From positions 1-64,000 of the forward strand of contig JAJEKV010000430.1 of the NCBI GenBank assembly GCA_021234155.1: DNA of 64,000 bases, in the 5' to 3' direction. The notes below the pieces were generated by a model. That model worked only from the letters and a program-made list of their open reading frames with translations, did no database searches and had not been told where the DNA came from. Both the position numbers and the translations under genes were made by a program. The stretch comes from Isoetes taiwanensis (taxonomy: Eukaryota > Streptophyta > Lycopodiopsida > Isoetales > Isoetaceae). This document shows positions 40,008 to 50,673 of the stretch, in pieces (positions within the stretch are counted from its first letter, which is position 1; the number at the start of each line of letters is the position of its first letter).

Positions 40008-40350
40008 ATTTCACATTGTCAATGCCAACAATGCACATGCATCAAGTGATGGCAAATGCTACATTATTTGGTCTTAACCAAAGCTTTCTTATCATGAGCA
40101 TAATTAAAGGCGACCTTAAGTAATAAACAATAAGGCAGAATAAGCCACCTACAAACTACTTATGCAAGTATTAATTTGCCATTGTCAATACCAAACGATG
40201 TGCACATGCATCAAGTGATGGCAAATGCTACATTATTTGGTCTTAAAACACCAAAGCCTTCTTATCATGACCATAATCAAAGGCGACCTTAAGTAAATAA
40301 CGCGTTTTAAGACAAAAATATGCCATCTACAAACTACTTATGCCCAAAGA
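40008..40350. repeat. Two-unit tandem repeat (about 175 bp)
   Basis: The block beginning TTTCACATTGTCAATGCCAA, continuing ACATGCATCAAGTGATGGCA and ending CTACAAACTACTTATGC occurs at about 40008-40170 and again at about 40178-40350, with a few substitutions and short indels. No coding signal. Confidence 0.85.
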
Positions 40351-42058
40351 GAAATAAAACTAGCCTCTGTAGACATGTTTCTGATCTGTTTAAACTCCAC
40401 GGTCTATTTGAACCAGTTGGATTTTTGCCTACATGAGATTTAGCTGCATTCAAGCATTTTTCTAGAAAATCAATCGCATTCGTTTCAAAGCAGAGTGAGA
40501 ACTGAAATTTAATCGTCTAAGCTTTGAAAGGCGGCATTGGACAATTTTAAGAATCAAATCAGATGGATGGTGAAACATTTGTTAAGGCTCACCAAGAACA
40601 ACGAAAACAAAATTAGAACCATGCAACTTAAAGGCAAACTACAAAGCTGAAGAACTTACACTTACAGAACAAGCCTTGAAAAGTAGACTAAGTTAAAGTA
40701 TACTTAAGAAAACCTTATAGAAAACCTTATCCCTCATATTCTAAATGTAATTTATTGTTTCCGAAATGGATGGGCTGAGGATAGGAAGAGCCGGCAAATG
40801 AAATCGAGATCATTTTCCTCTCTTAATCTTTGAGCGCTAATTAGGCCCCCGTTCCTTTTTCCAGAAAGCAATACCCGCAGCGGTTTTCTTTGGCGGGCCA
40901 ATCAAGCGGCGAGGGGAAACTAGGACTTTATCACCTATGCGACATCGGCACACTAAGCAGAAGCTGCAATTTTCTGGACCTATGGTAACCAAAGGTATAT
41001 ATTTCATTTACACGGAGGGAGAGCTCATGCGGCATAATTAGCACCGGTCATTCCTATCTTTAACTAACTGTATTTTAAAGTACGGATAAGCGTGTGTTTC
41101 CACTAAAAATAATAATATAGAATGCATTTTTACCACACATGCTTCATCATCGCCTTTGTATGCTTCTCTAAAGCAAAAAGATATTCCTCCTCCCCTAGTA
41201 AAATATCTGGCTCAAGATAGATGATGCAAAGTACTAGTCACACAAATATATCGGGGTCCCTTCATGAATATTAGCTAGATTAGGTATATATGAATGAAGC
41301 TAGGGAGTTCATTCTGTTTCTTTTTCGATGGGAGCAAATGCCATAGCCAAATTGGAGCGGGGGATTACACACATAATAGTGGCTATGGTAGAATCCCTCG
41401 GTATATATATGATGAGTCAACAGAGAAAACAATACCTTTTTTGCTTAAATTTGTTGATGTAGTAGCTCTAAGAACAATCCCTGGTCTTAACAAAGCAATG
41501 TCCAAATAAACTCGATTCTAAAGGGTCAAGCATGCCATGGCTTAAACGTGGAAGGGAGCTGCCACTTAACTTAGCTTACATACACGTAATAATGGCCATG
41601 GTCAAGTGGAAGAAGAGACAATTAAGAACAAAAAAAAGCACACGTTTTATGTGGCTTTGGGAATGCTCATTAGTTGTGAATGTAATGAATCGAAATCGAT
41701 CTTCATAGGGAACACTCTTGTCCATTACACAAGATCTATATTCACAATAACAAGCAAGAAGCGGGCACACGCCTTTGAACATATTTAAGCAAATAATAGA
41801 AGAATATTCAATGAACCGAGGTCATGTCACACACCGAATTACACGATTCAAATGCTACACCCAAAGCCGACCTTGCTTCACCAATCCCATGAAAGTTCGT
41901 TGAGATTACACATAAGAACATCGAGGAATAGCACTCATGCATCTTACACTCTCCATGGCTTGCACACATATGAACCACCAAATTTCATCCCACGAATTTC
42001 CTCTTGGATAAATATGTTTCCTCTTCTGTTTCCAAGCAATTTGCTATTCATGAATTTC
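40351..42058. other. Spacer, no gene recognised
   Basis: Short frames on both strands (60-80 codons) have no motif. The stretch ends at the left boundary of the 521-bp direct repeat that flanks the copia element. Confidence 0.5.
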
Positions 42059-42579
42059 ATGTTTATACATGGTCGAACACGAACACAATCAAAGTAGAGT
42101 GCCATAATTAGCGGATGACACGTGAAAGAAGGTATTATACACATGAAGGTTTAGCCGAAAGTAATATCCTAGCAAAAACAACTAGCTCGCATCAGAAAAT
42201 TTAGTATGTTGCTTTTTGATGTTCAAACCAAGCCACATGCATTCCAAATCTATATAAGCTAATATCCTCTAATGAAGAACACGGGTTTAGATCTCTCGCT
42301 TGTTTTGTTTTTTTGAATATAAAGATAATGGTAAGATCAGCTTAGCAGAATACGGACAAAAATCTGAAAAACTACTAATAAAGGAAGGAAAATATCATAT
42401 GAAAACCATGTTTTCGGACACCATATGACCTTTCAAAGATGAATAGCAGCCTAACTAGCTCTCTGGACATATTATTATCGAAAGCAAGATATAAAGATTT
42501 GAAGATCTTGGATGTCACACACCACGATCCATAAAAGGTCGCAGGTTAGGTCCAATATTTTTCCTGTTTACTATCTAAT
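42059..42579 (+). repeat. Left copy of a ~520-bp direct repeat flanking the copia element
   Basis: Begins CATGTTTATACATGGTCGAA and ends TTTACTATCTAAT directly before the TG of the 5' LTR. It recurs at 46885-47401 directly after the CA of the 3' LTR, with small indels. The boundaries match the LTR ends to the base, so it behaves like a target-site duplication roughly one hundred times the usual 5 bp. A real 5-bp duplication is not present (CTAAT versus CATGT). Confidence 0.9.
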
Positions 42580-43027
42580 TGTGGCCGAAATTGGCATCCA
42601 AACATTCAAGCTCTATCTAGATAATATTAGTTTTAATGGTTGAATAGATGACGGTGGGGTAACGCAGGTATGAAAAATAGGGAAAAAAAATCAAGCAGAC
42701 TTTGGATCGGGTAACTGGGAAAACAGGCCGGTAAGATTGTTGGGCATCTAAAAATTCGGCTGTGGGAGATTCGTGGTGTTGGCGATTTTTGGTGACCTGT
42801 GGGTAGGTGGTTTGGCAGAAGAACCGGCAAAATCTGTGGGCGATCAATGCTGTTAGTTAGCACTTTGATGCTCAGGATAATTTAACTGCATAGAATCGTG
42901 GAAAAATTCATGTTTGTTCAAGAATTAGTGGGGGTCAGCATAGATTGTTGAAGCCAATTCACCGATTAGTAGGAGCAGGGCGGTGTAAGTGTTTTACTTC
43001 TAGGAATCCCGGGCACAAATTCTAACA
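42580..43027 (+). repeat. Copia 5' LTR
   Basis: Starts TGTGGCCGAAATTGGCATCC and ends TTCTAACA. Compared with the 3' LTR it has lost several short blocks, mostly containing CTG, CAG or GAGG, for example around 42720-42840, and carries a rearranged region near 42650-42690. Confidence 0.85.
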
Positions 43028-43028
43028 G

Positions 43029-43040
43029 TGGTATCAGGCG
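43029..43040 (+). other. Primer-binding site (initiator Met tRNA type)
   Basis: TGGTATCAGGCG lies one base after the 5' LTR. The first nine bases equal the standard plant copia site TGGTATCAGAGC, complementary to the 3' end of tRNA-iMet. Confidence 0.85.
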
Positions 43041-43165
43041 AGTTTGTTACAATTTCCAGGCCATGGAAAGGGGATTTTGGAGATTGTGTGGGGTGTTGGC
43101 TTCGAGGAGAAGTTTTTGGTGACCCCTTGTGTATTGGGTAGGTAATTTTTAAAGGTTGCGGAAAG

Positions 43166-45457
43166 TTGGAGTTCTTTCACAATGGTGAAGAAAAACCGAG
43201 TTTGGAAAATATGTTGTTCAATTTAATTTCGGTAGCAGACTTAGTAGACGCAGGGTACAAAGTAAATTTTGATGCATCTCGTTGTGAAATGGTGGGTAAT
43301 GGCAGAAAAATATATGCTAGGAGAAGGGGTAAACTATATTGCTTGGATGCTTTTCCTTGTATTGGGAATATTAGCTCTCTAGAATTGTGGCATCTGAGGT
43401 GTGCTCATGTGAGTGACGGAACTATAAAAATTATGAGCAAACATGAATTGGTAGAGGGTTTGCCTACCAACATAGATGCAAGTGAACATAGAATATGCCA
43501 TGGGTGTATGCTTGGGAAGCAGACTAGAAACACTTTTCGGTCTCGCATTACTAAAACACTAGGAATATTGAACTTGGTGCATAGTGACTTGTGTGGTCCA
43601 ATGCGTGTTCAAAGTATGAGTGGCAAAACATACTTTATGACGTTTATAGATGATTTTTCTCGGAGGGCAAAGTGTTATTTTCTGAAATCAAAGGATCAAG
43701 CATTCCAGGCATTCCAATTATATCTGGCAGAAGCTGAACGAGAGACGTCTAGGAAATTGAAACGCTTGCGCTCAGATTCAGGGGGAGAGTATATGTCTGG
43801 GGCATTCATGCAGTTTTGTCGTGAAAAGGGGATCCGACGTCAATTTACTTGTAGGCATACCCCACAACAGAACGGTATTGCTGAGAGAAAAAACAGAACT
43901 CTCATGGATGCAGTAAGATCTATGTTAAAATATGCAGGGTTACCTAACTATTTATGGGCAGAAGCAGTACAGGCTGCATGTTACATCCAGAACAAGTTAC
44001 CATCATCTGGTATTGAAGGGAGAATTCCTGAAGAGGTGTGGTCTGGACAAAAACAGTCTGTGGAAAGATTGCGAGCATATGGTTGTTTAGCATATATGCA
44101 TGTACCCGAGGAATTGCGGTCCAAGTTAGACGATCGAAGCATAGAAACTTATCTTGTTGGTTATGAGGAGCAGGGATACAGATTGTATGATCCCAAAACT
44201 AGGAAAATATATGTAAGTCGAGACGTGGTGTTTGATGAAACTAAGTTTTATAAAGATAGAGTTGTGAGACAAAGCTTGACACAAAAAAGGGAAGAAAATC
44301 AACCTTGGGCTCCAATTGGTTGGTTTGAGGATGATGGCGATGATGTAGAAAAGGAAGAACATCAAGCAGAAGTTGTGCAGGCTCAAGAGGTAGAAGATAA
44401 TGATATAGAGGAGCAACCAGAAGGTGGAGTAGCAGAGCTAGAAGATCGGAGTATGGAGATAAGCTTGGAAGAGCAAACTGAAGAGCAGGTAGAGGAATTA
44501 GAACCTGTAAGTGCAGAAGAGCCGTCCATGGAAGAAACTCGTTTGCATAGAAGTGATGCAGAAAGATTGAAGCAGGAAGTATCTTTTGATACATCATTAT
44601 ATGGGAGAAATGAGCATGGTAGAAGTACTCGGGAGCGAAGACCACCATCAAGATTTAAGGAGTATGAGTTAGGAAGCACACGGGAGCAACGACCACCTTC
44701 TGTGTCAAATATCATAGAGCCTAAAACATATGATGAAGCTGTCAACTCACCAGATGCAGATAAGTGGAGAAAGGCTATGTGTGAAGAGCTCGAGTCATTC
44801 AGACACACAGGTACCTATGATCTTGCACCTCGACCGAAAGAGAAAAATGTGGTCGGGTGTAAGTGGATTTTCAAATTAAAGAAAGGACCGGACGGGAAAG
44901 TTGAAAGGTACAAAGCAAGACTTGTAGCTCGTGGTTTTACACAAAAGTATGGTAAAGATTATCATGATACATTTTCTCCTATTGTCAAGCTAACAAGTTT
45001 GCGAGCTTTAATTGCTTTAGCAGTGGAGCATGATTTGGAACTTGATCATATGGATGTAAAAACTGCATTCCTAAATGGAGATTTGGACGAAGAGATCTAT
45101 ATGGAGCAGCCAGTTGGTTTTGAGGTGCAAGGTGACAAAGTCTGCAAACTAAAAAAGGCGGTATATGGGCTTAAGCAGGCGGCTAGACAATGGTATGTAT
45201 GCATAAATGGATTTCTATTATCTCAAGGATTCGAGAAATTAGAAAGTGAGGGTAATTTGTACATAAAGAAAGTAAATGGTAAATTCTGCATTACAGCTTT
45301 ATATGTTGATGATTGTGTTATGAGCGCAAGTGATCAAAGTATTCTAAATGATTGCAAAGATATTTTGAAAAATAGATTTCAAATGAGTGACCTCGGTGGT
45401 TTGAGGAAACTTTTGGGTATGGAAGTTTATAGAGACGACATAATTTTGGGGTGTTGA
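43166..45457 (+). CDS. Copia polyprotein, integrase and reverse transcriptase
   Basis: An uninterrupted 763-codon frame. The first ~30 residues join a fragment near the end of protease to the GAG-pre-integrase region (LISVADLVDAGYKVNFD). The H-H-C-C zinc site is at about residues 75-115, ending CHGCMLGKQTRN. Integrase D-D-E residues lie at about 140 (LVHSDLCGPM), 202 (RLRSDSGGEY) and 238 (NGIAERKNRT). An acidic Glu-rich linker spans about 400-470. Reverse transcriptase follows from about 530: WRKAMCEELESF, GCKWIFKLKK, DVKTAFLNGDLDEEIYMEQP and the catalytic YVDD at about 713. It ends at an early stop (DDIILGC), so RNase H is cut off. The Met at 43166 is only the first in frame; the natural start was in gag, now deleted. 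Confidence 0.92.
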   Translation: MEFFHNGEEKPSLENMLFNLISVADLVDAGYKVNFDASRCEMVGNGRKIYARRRGKLYCLDAFPCIGNISSLELWHLRCAHVSDGTIKIMSKHELVEGLPTNIDASEHRICHGCMLGKQTRNTFRSRITKTLGILNLVHSDLCGPMRVQSMSGKTYFMTFIDDFSRRAKCYFLKSKDQAFQAFQLYLAEAERETSRKLKRLRSDSGGEYMSGAFMQFCREKGIRRQFTCRHTPQQNGIAERKNRTLMDAVRSMLKYAGLPNYLWAEAVQAACYIQNKLPSSGIEGRIPEEVWSGQKQSVERLRAYGCLAYMHVPEELRSKLDDRSIETYLVGYEEQGYRLYDPKTRKIYVSRDVVFDETKFYKDRVVRQSLTQKREENQPWAPIGWFEDDGDDVEKEEHQAEVVQAQEVEDNDIEEQPEGGVAELEDRSMEISLEEQTEEQVEELEPVSAEEPSMEETRLHRSDAERLKQEVSFDTSLYGRNEHGRSTRERRPPSRFKEYELGSTREQRPPSVSNIIEPKTYDEAVNSPDADKWRKAMCEELESFRHTGTYDLAPRPKEKNVVGCKWIFKLKKGPDGKVERYKARLVARGFTQKYGKDYHDTFSPIVKLTSLRALIALAVEHDLELDHMDVKTAFLNGDLDEEIYMEQPVGFEVQGDKVCKLKKAVYGLKQAARQWYVCINGFLLSQGFEKLESEGNLYIKKVNGKFCITALYVDDCVMSASDQSILNDCKDILKNRFQMSDLGGLRKLLGMEVYRDDIILGC

Positions 45458-46307
45458 TTTTAACACAGTGTGGCATTAGGAAGATATTGGATGATTTCTT
45501 TTATGACGAGAATGTAAGCCCCATTCAACTCCTTTGGTAGTTAATAAGAGGATATGTGGAGATATGTCTCCGTGAATCAGAGAAGACGCCAGAAGATGCA
45601 AAGAATACCATACGGAGAACTTATCGAGTTTGCTTATATGTGGCAAATGCCACTAGGCCGATATTGCGTTTGCGTGAAATTTATTGAGTAGATATTTGAA
45701 TAATCCAGCCGGAACATTGGATCGCAGCCTAAACGTGTTCTTAGATATCCGGGGGTACATTGCGCTTGGAATCTGCTATACTAGGAGTCATGACAAAAAC
45801 TCGAGGTGGTGATTTTATGCGTAATTGACTGGCTATACAGATGCAGATTGTTTGGAGACTTAGACTAACGCATAAATCCACAATGTAGGATATCCGGTGG
45901 TAAACTCAATGGAACAGATTTATCTCATGGTGTAGCAAGAAACGAACGCGGTAGCCATGTCCAGTAGCGAGTCCGAATATGTATCCGCGATCTCGCAAGC
46001 GTGAGAAATCGCTTTGGAGGCTGATTATTAAGTGAATTAGGAGAAAAACAAGCATGCCCAACGAAATTATATTGTGATAATAGAAGTTGTATTGCCATTG
46101 CCAAAAATCCTGTCTTACACTCAAGGACGAAGCATATTGATCTTCATTATCATTACATCAGAGAAATAGTTGCCAGAGGTGAGATTGACTTGCAATATAT
46201 ATCCACAGGTAAACAACAAGCAGATATTCTAACAAAAGCATTGAATGAAGCTAAACATGTACAATTTAGGATAGACATTGGCATTACAGGAAGGAAGATG
46301 AATGCTG
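45458..46307 (+). pseudogene. Copia RNase H region, degraded
   Basis: Broken frames downstream of the RT stop still show the end of the polyprotein: GYTDAD (first catalytic region) near 45830, HYIREIVARGEIDLQYIST and KQQADILTKAL at about 46140-46245. Many 1-5-base losses separate them, in sharp contrast with the clean 2.3-kb frame just upstream. Confidence 0.8.
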
Positions 46308-46319
46308 GCTGAGGGGGAG
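46308..46319 (+). other. Polypurine tract of the copia element
   Basis: GGCTGAGGGGGAG runs up to the TG of the 3' LTR and would prime plus-strand synthesis. Confidence 0.8.
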
Positions 46320-46884
46320 TGCTGGAAATTGGCATCCAGCATTCAAGCTCTATCTAGATAATATTAGTTTTAATGGTTGAATAGATGACGTGGCAAGAAA
46401 ATAGGGAAAAAAAAAAAGGAAGTCGGTGGGGTAACGCAGGTATGAAAAACAGAGGTCGGACGCAGCGAAGACACAGCAAAATCAGATCAAGCAGACTTTG
46501 GATCGGCTGTAGCACACCGTACTGGGAAAAACCGGCCGGAGGCTGAAGATTGTTGGGCGTCTAGCTGAGAGAATTCGGCTGTGGGAGATTCGTGGTGTTG
46601 GCGATTTTTGGTGACCCTGTTGTGGGTAGGTTTGGCAGATTGCTGTGTAGAATCCGGCAGATTGCTGTGGGCGATCCAGCAAATGCTGTTGTTAGTAGCT
46701 GTAGCAGATTAATGCTCAGGATAATTTAACTGGCATAGAATCGTGGAAAGGAGCCGATTCATGTTTGTTCAAGAATTAGTGGGAGTCAGCATAGACTGTT
46801 GAAGCCAATTCACAAACGATTAGTAGGAGCAGGGCAGTGTAGTGGTTTACTTCTGGGTTCAAATCCCGGGCACAAATTCTAACA
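46320..46884 (+). repeat. Copia 3' LTR
   Basis: Starts TGCTGGAAATTGGCATCCAG and ends AATTCTAACA. Near its end, CTGGGTTCAAATCCCGG has the form of a tRNA T-arm with a pol III B-box-like core. It is 117 bases longer than the 5' LTR. Confidence 0.88.
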
Positions 46885-47401
46885 CATGTTTATACATGGT
46901 CGAACACAGACACAATCAGAAAGTAGAGTGCCATAATTAGCAGATGACACGTGAAAGAAGGTATTATACACATGAAGGTTTAGCCCGAGTAATATCCTAG
47001 CAAAACAGCTAGCTCTGGCATCAGAAAATTTAGTATGTTGCTTTTGATGTTCAGCCAAGCCACATGCATTCCAAATCTATATAAGCTAATATCCTCTAAT
47101 GAAGAACCTGGTTTAGATCTCTGCTTGTTTTGTTTTTGAATATACAGTATACGGTAAGATCAGCTTAGCAGAATACGGACAAAAATCTGAAAAAACTACT
47201 AATAAAGGCAGGAAAATATCATATGAAAACCATGTTTCTGGACACCATATGACCTTTCAGCATGAATAGCAGCTAACTAGCGCTCTCTGGACATATTATT
47301 ATCGAGCAAGGTATAAAGATTTGAAGATCTTGGATGTCACACACCACGATCCATAAAAGGCTGCAGGTTAGGTCCAATATTTTTCCTGCTTACTATCTAA
47401 T
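46885..47401 (+). repeat. Right copy of the ~520-bp direct repeat
   Basis: Counterpart of 42059-42579, starting at the first base after the 3' LTR and ending in TACTATCTAAT, after which unique sequence (TGGACCACTACAC) continues. Differences from the left copy are mainly 1-3-base indels. Confidence 0.9.
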
Positions 47402-48160
47402 TGGACCACTACACAACATGATCGAAGCAAGTTAAGCTCATAGCAGGCTGCGAAAGAGATAAATGTAACCTATTAAACAAAGAGCTCCCTGTATCTACTT
47501 TTAAAATTCTTGACAAATCCGGGAAGCACGGAGAGAAAAGAAAACAGGAGCGAGCGTTAATACATAGCAAGTTTTTGAAGGAGAATTACTTATAGACTAC
47601 CATATGAGCATGACTCCCACAACCCGACCAGGAAGCATAAGAGCATGACTTCCGACGATCTGCAAGGAAAGGAAGGGTTCGAGATACACACCGTTCTTCA
47701 AAGCAGAAAATGGCGTGACCATCCGTTGCCAGAAAAAGGAAATTGGAACCCTCCATCGAGGATCATACCGCCGCATTCAAACGCCCTGTCCGCAGAAGGC
47801 ACAGCAGGCGATAGCGAGAACAAATGATACAGGTAACAGCGGCTGTCCACAATCCAACGGCTGCGGTACAGATTGGACGGCTCAGATTAGTGTTCGGGAG
47901 AACATTTGAATAGAATTTTTGGATATATGTAGGCTAGATTTAGAAAAGTTTTGCTATTTGTCCTACGCTTGCTTAGGAACTTTCTTCTTGTTAAAAATTT
48001 ATACGTCATTGACACGAGAGTTTCTAGAATCAGGTGACCTGGCAAACATAGCAAAGACGTGTTCACATGTTGACGCGCTTCTAGGAAGATGAGAAGCTAG
48101 TTCCCTGTGGTAAGTAAAGTCTTATATGAACCCAATGAGAAGCTGGTTCAAGCACAAACC
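47402..48160. other. Spacer between copia right flank and microprotein
   Basis: A 60-codon frame at 47645-47827 (MTSDDLQGKEGFEIHTVLQS...) follows a purine-rich leader and ends before a GTAACAG that could be a donor, but there is no match to a known family and no second exon. No other signal. Confidence 0.35.
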
Positions 48161-48315
48161 CACTTCCTTTTAAATTCAATTCTCCTTCGTCGTCCCACAT
48201 ACTATTGTCTTGGAGCAATTTGCGCAGTTGTTAGATCAAGGCAAAAATCATAAAGTTTGCAGCAGCACAAGGGAGCTTGGGTTTGGATCACATATTTGTT
48301 TTGGGTGCAAAAATC

Positions 48316-48456
48316 ATGTGTCTGCCATGCTGTTTTCCATGTTTCCGACCTCACCATCACCATCACCACTGTCGTCCTCCACCGCCTCCCCCAATGGCCC
48401 CCTATCCTTACCATTACGGTCCCCCTCCTCCACCGCCCCCTGGCCCCCGCTGGTAA
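48316..48456 (+). CDS. 46-residue Cys/His/Pro-rich microprotein
   Basis: ATG at 48316 to TAA at 48454-48456. The peptide starts MCLPCCFPCFRP, continues with six consecutive His and a Cys, then two proline runs (six and seven Pro) separated by MAPYPYHYG, and ends GPRW. The four N-terminal Cys in CxxCCxxC spacing plus His6 could bind metal; short Cys-rich, Pro-rich plant peptides are often membrane- or wall-associated, but no family match can be asserted. The upstream frame is open for 27 more codons without Met, so a spliced longer form is possible. The GC-rich, codon-structured block ends sharply at the stop and is followed by an AT-rich 3' region with a duplicated TACACCATGATTCTCAA, as in a 3' UTR. 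Confidence 0.5.
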   Translation: MCLPCCFPCFRPHHHHHHCRPPPPPPMAPYPYHYGPPPPPPPGPRW

Positions 48457-48724
48457 AATTTCTCCCCTTTACACCATGATTCTCAAATTTCTTTCTTTTA
48501 CACCATGATTCTCAAGTCTGATATGTATCTATTTGCTCTCTCGTTATATTAATATATTATGATCTTCTACCACAAATTGTTCATATGATTTTGCTTCTCA
48601 TTAATCTCTCAATTTTATTGTTCATGTGGATTTAACAAGATGTATTGTATGGCTTAAAAATTGTATCCTCTCTCTCTCTAATGTGAATAATTTAGAAATA
48701 AAATAAGTTATTGTCTTAGAAGGA

Positions 48725-50673
48725 ACTAGTTATTGTGCCCGGCATTGCCAGGCTTTAGTAACAATTTGAAGAGATTGTTGTTTCATAACAAACAATGTCG
48801 CTCGGAGGGGCAAGGGTATATAGAGCAACCCTTTAAGATTCATTGATAAAGATGAGGAACGATAGGAACCTATAGAAAGTTTTGTTGCAATATGAAAGCA
48901 ACAATGTTATAGTTGTGGAGGGAGGTAGTGGTCCTTAGCATTACTCATGATTTTATTTTGATTAAGTCTTGATGGTTGTGAATCAATTGAGTCTCTAATA
49001 TTTGAACCATATAATAGGTCATGGAATGCAATGGGAAAAGATACTTAGCTTTATTTCATGGGAATATAGGTGACTATTCTGTATTGCGTGGCTTACTAAT
49101 CCATTTTGTTGGAATATGGGAGACTATTGTGCATGCCCTCCAATGGCACATAGGTATTGAACTTATTGGATTATTAAATTAGACAATGCTAATAATCAGA
49201 CTATAATACAAATAGTAATGGTGCCCGACGTTGCCGGGCTTGAGCAAAGGAATTTTTACAATTTTAAGGCTTGTAAAAAGAATCAGCAGCAATTTGGTAG
49301 AATCAAATGATGTGCACTAAGATTATTCTCAAATGTTGTACATATTTGGTTTCGTGATTTGTTACATCTGTTAGCAAATGGTAGTTAACCCGCTAAATTG
49401 AATGAGGGGCAAGATTATGTTGGCAAATGGTTTTTTTCAGCTTTTTTTTTTTTTTTTTTGGGGGGGAGCCCGGCTGGGCTCGAATTGGGGGCGTTCGGCC
49501 TAAAAATCCGGCCATTCAAAAAAATTCAAAGCCCATGCTCTCGATGGCGTTTTGATCATATTTGTAATTCATAGCTCATAAGAGTCACGTTGAGATTTCT
49601 CAAGGGACAAGTAGGCACCATATTTTGAAAGCTCTCTCAGAAACGAGTCGAAGCCTTTGGCTTCCTCCTCGGGAGAACTGGTAGGCGTGTTGGGCACGTA
49701 GATGAGTTGGGCCCGATTATTAGAATTGAATTGAGCTGAATGATTTCTCCGGAGCCAATCGGCCTACGGGACCCAATCAAGGAGCATGACAGAGTATTAC
49801 TGTCTAGAGGGCGCTCAATGTTGATATATGCAATTTAATAGGGCTATATGAAATATTTGGTCTATTTTGAAGTAAAAAAGACCGAGAACACTTCTGCAAG
49901 CATTATGTCAATCAGTTCATTATGTGCTTCACCTTCTATGTCAAATTGCTATACATCATGTAGTCATCCTATAGGTAGTTCAACACCAAGGGAATCATCT
50001 TCTAAAGTCCTCAAACATAGATTCCTTCACTTTGAAAGTAAATCAAACTGCACTATATAGCTCAAACATTAGAGTGAGGTCGAACAATGCAGGGTGGCCT
50101 CAATCCTAAGAAAACACGGTTGTATAGTTGAGTGTAATAGGCACATTTAGCTACATGAAATAAAGAAACAGCAATTGAACCAATATTTTACCATTCATAT
50201 ACCAATCTGCTTTCAAATTTTGCAAATGAGGCACAATGGTGAATTCATGTCTATTTCCCGTATTCAATTTGTCCACAACCATCAAGACCTGCTCAATCAA
50301 ATTAAAATCATAAGTAGTTCTAAATGCCGCTACCTCCCTCCAAACCAAAGAGGGGCATCCACAACATCAACTATAACCATTGTTGCTTTCACATTATAAC
50401 ACAAACTCCTAAAGCCTACCAATGTCTTGCCATAAAATCATAGTAAAAGCATCATATAAACAAAGAGAACAAAATGTCACATACATAATTGAACATCTGA
50501 TATCAAATTCATAATCTTTGGCCGTGGTTTCTTATCTTTACCAATAAACCTTAAACAGTCTATATCAACCTTGCCCCCACCAAGCCACATTGTTTATTCT
50601 AGCCAACAATGAAACAACCACCTCTATAAATTGTTACTAGAACCCGGCAATGCCGGGCACCATATAACTAGTA
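48725..50673. mobile_element. Element with ~60-bp inverted termini and a CCCGGCA-TGCCGGG hairpin
   Basis: The left end reads ACTAGTTATTGTGCCCGGCA then TTGCCAGGCTTTAGTAACAA. The reverse complement of the right end reads ACTAGTTATATGGTGCCCGG then CATTGCCGGGTTCTAGTAAC. Similarity continues for about 60 bases. Read outward, each end has a GC-rich hairpin, ten bases, then CTAG followed by T, which is the layout of a Helitron 3' end; but two opposed copies make a DNA transposon or MITE with inverted termini equally possible. A third, CTAG-less copy of the motif lies at 49214-49245. The interior has a long T run at 49441 and no recognisable transposase or helicase. Target-site duplication is unclear. 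Confidence 0.5.
49441..49467 (+). repeat. T19-G7 homopolymer run
   Basis: About 19 T followed by seven G, then a GC-rich block containing GCCCGGCTGGGCTCGAAT. Confidence 0.9.

Larger units (their letters stand above)
42580..46884 (+). mobile_element. Ty1-copia LTR retrotransposon, gag-deleted
   Basis: Complete LTR-to-LTR copy with primer-binding site, a polymerase frame lacking gag and protease, a decayed RNase H, polypurine tract and 3' LTR. The order integrase, reverse transcriptase, RNase H defines copia. Length is 4.3 kb, short for the group because about 1 kb of gag/protease is missing between 43041 and about 43170. The two LTRs differ greatly in length (448 versus 565 bases), which would normally mean an old insertion, yet the integrase/RT frame is uninterrupted. 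Non-autonomous at best. Confidence 0.93.

Noticed and set aside
44126-44808. Three minus-strand frames of 96-141 codons opposite the copia polyprotein
   Set aside because: They lie antisense to a frame with integrase and RT motifs and are shadows of its Glu-rich linker.
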